Of a DNA stretch of 64,000 nt, positions 63,884 to 64,000 are shown one piece after another. A program made the position numbers and the translations under genes. The stretch's first letter is position 1. Every line of letters begins with the position of its first letter. The stretch is from Streptomyces sp. NBC_01549 (GTDB lineage: Bacteria > Actinomycetota > Actinomycetes > Streptomycetales > Streptomycetaceae): NCBI RefSeq assembly GCF_026339955.1, contig NZ_JAPEPW010000001.1, forward strand, positions 5,637,001 to 5,701,000. The letters run 5' to 3'. The notes beneath the pieces were generated by a model, which saw only the letters and a program-made list of their open reading frames with translations, did not search any database and was not told the origin of the DNA.

Positions 63884-64000
63884 TGCTGTCAGGGGGCTGG
63901 TGCGTGTGCGGGCTCGGGGTGTGTGGGTGAGCCAGGCGTCGATGCGGATGAGGTTGACGGCGGCGCCGGTGAGTTGGTGTTGGAGGCTGGTCTTGGTCAG
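63866..64000 (-). CDS. C-terminal part of an IS1182-like transposase, cut by window edge
   Basis: 44 codons are visible: LTKTSLQHQLTGAAVNLIRI, then DAWLTHTPRARTRTSPLTAL and a TAG. The LAKTSLQHxLTAAAVNxxR block is typical of the C terminus of IS1182-family transposases. The IS end is near 63833 (GTTGGTTAATTCG). The remaining part lies to the right of the window, so intactness is unknown. Confidence 0.65.
   Translation of the reverse strand: MTKTSLQHQLTGAAVNLIRIDAWLTHTPRARTRTSPLTALRPTA

Overview
The window is GC-rich actinobacterial chromosome, almost certainly from a Streptomyces species. The evidence is frequent GTG starts, the gene families present (Gbn, DUF3099, P10-family, SGM_5486-type small protein, Asp23 cluster, tandem S8 proteases) and two kinds of short dispersed repeat that I recognise as common in streptomycete genomes. 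Nothing was searched in a database; identifications come from reading the proteins.

Region 1-11 kb is a minus-strand cobalamin operon. A cobalamin riboswitch (about 10800-10985) precedes cbiB/cobD, cobQ, cobN, a ChlI/ChlD-like chelatase subunit, cobO, cobB and cobI (cut by the window edge). Every junction overlaps by 1 or 4 bases, so the operon looks translationally coupled. A dispersed intergenic-type repeat has been captured in frame inside cobB. Next comes a phosphate transporter (pit) with a small membrane gene, a terminator and a PHO-box-like site.

Region 12-29 kb carries a GH25 lysozyme, a class II aldolase, an alpha/beta hydrolase, a conserved hypothetical gene, a VOC protein, a zinc metallopeptidase, an ABC-F ATPase with a possible leaderless uORF and competing hairpins, the small DNA-binding protein Gbn beside a cluster of GATC sites, an enoyl-CoA hydratase, an Asp23/AmaP envelope-stress module, an SDR lacking the usual Tyr/Lys pair, a GH15 enzyme and SURF1.

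Region 29.4-34.0 kb is an accessory island. It lies between the 3' and 5' fragments of one metallothionein-like gene, so it appears to have split that gene. It carries an intact, inverted homologue of the broken gene, a serine-recombinase tail, a membrane Ser/Thr kinase fused to a seven-repeat YVTN propeller, and a small secreted protein.

Region 34-46 kb holds an exonuclease-BRCT protein; an operon of acetoacetate-decarboxylase-like protein, broken SDR and two amidohydrolases; a VIT1-type transporter; a fatty-acid-hydroxylase/lysoplasmalogenase pair whose second gene is broken by an IS200/IS605-like remnant; an alcohol dehydrogenase; a CopD-like protein; and a CaiB/BaiF CoA-transferase.

Region 46-64 kb has two tandem secreted subtilases, an acetate-type symporter with its DUF485 partner and a Crp-like site, moaA followed by a dispersed repeat, DUF3099, GlsB, tyrS, tldE/tldD, fabG-fabI (FAS II), a GntR regulator divergent from an MFS exporter with a 37-residue partner, a SixA-type phosphatase, and the 3' end of an IS1182-like transposase running off the right edge.
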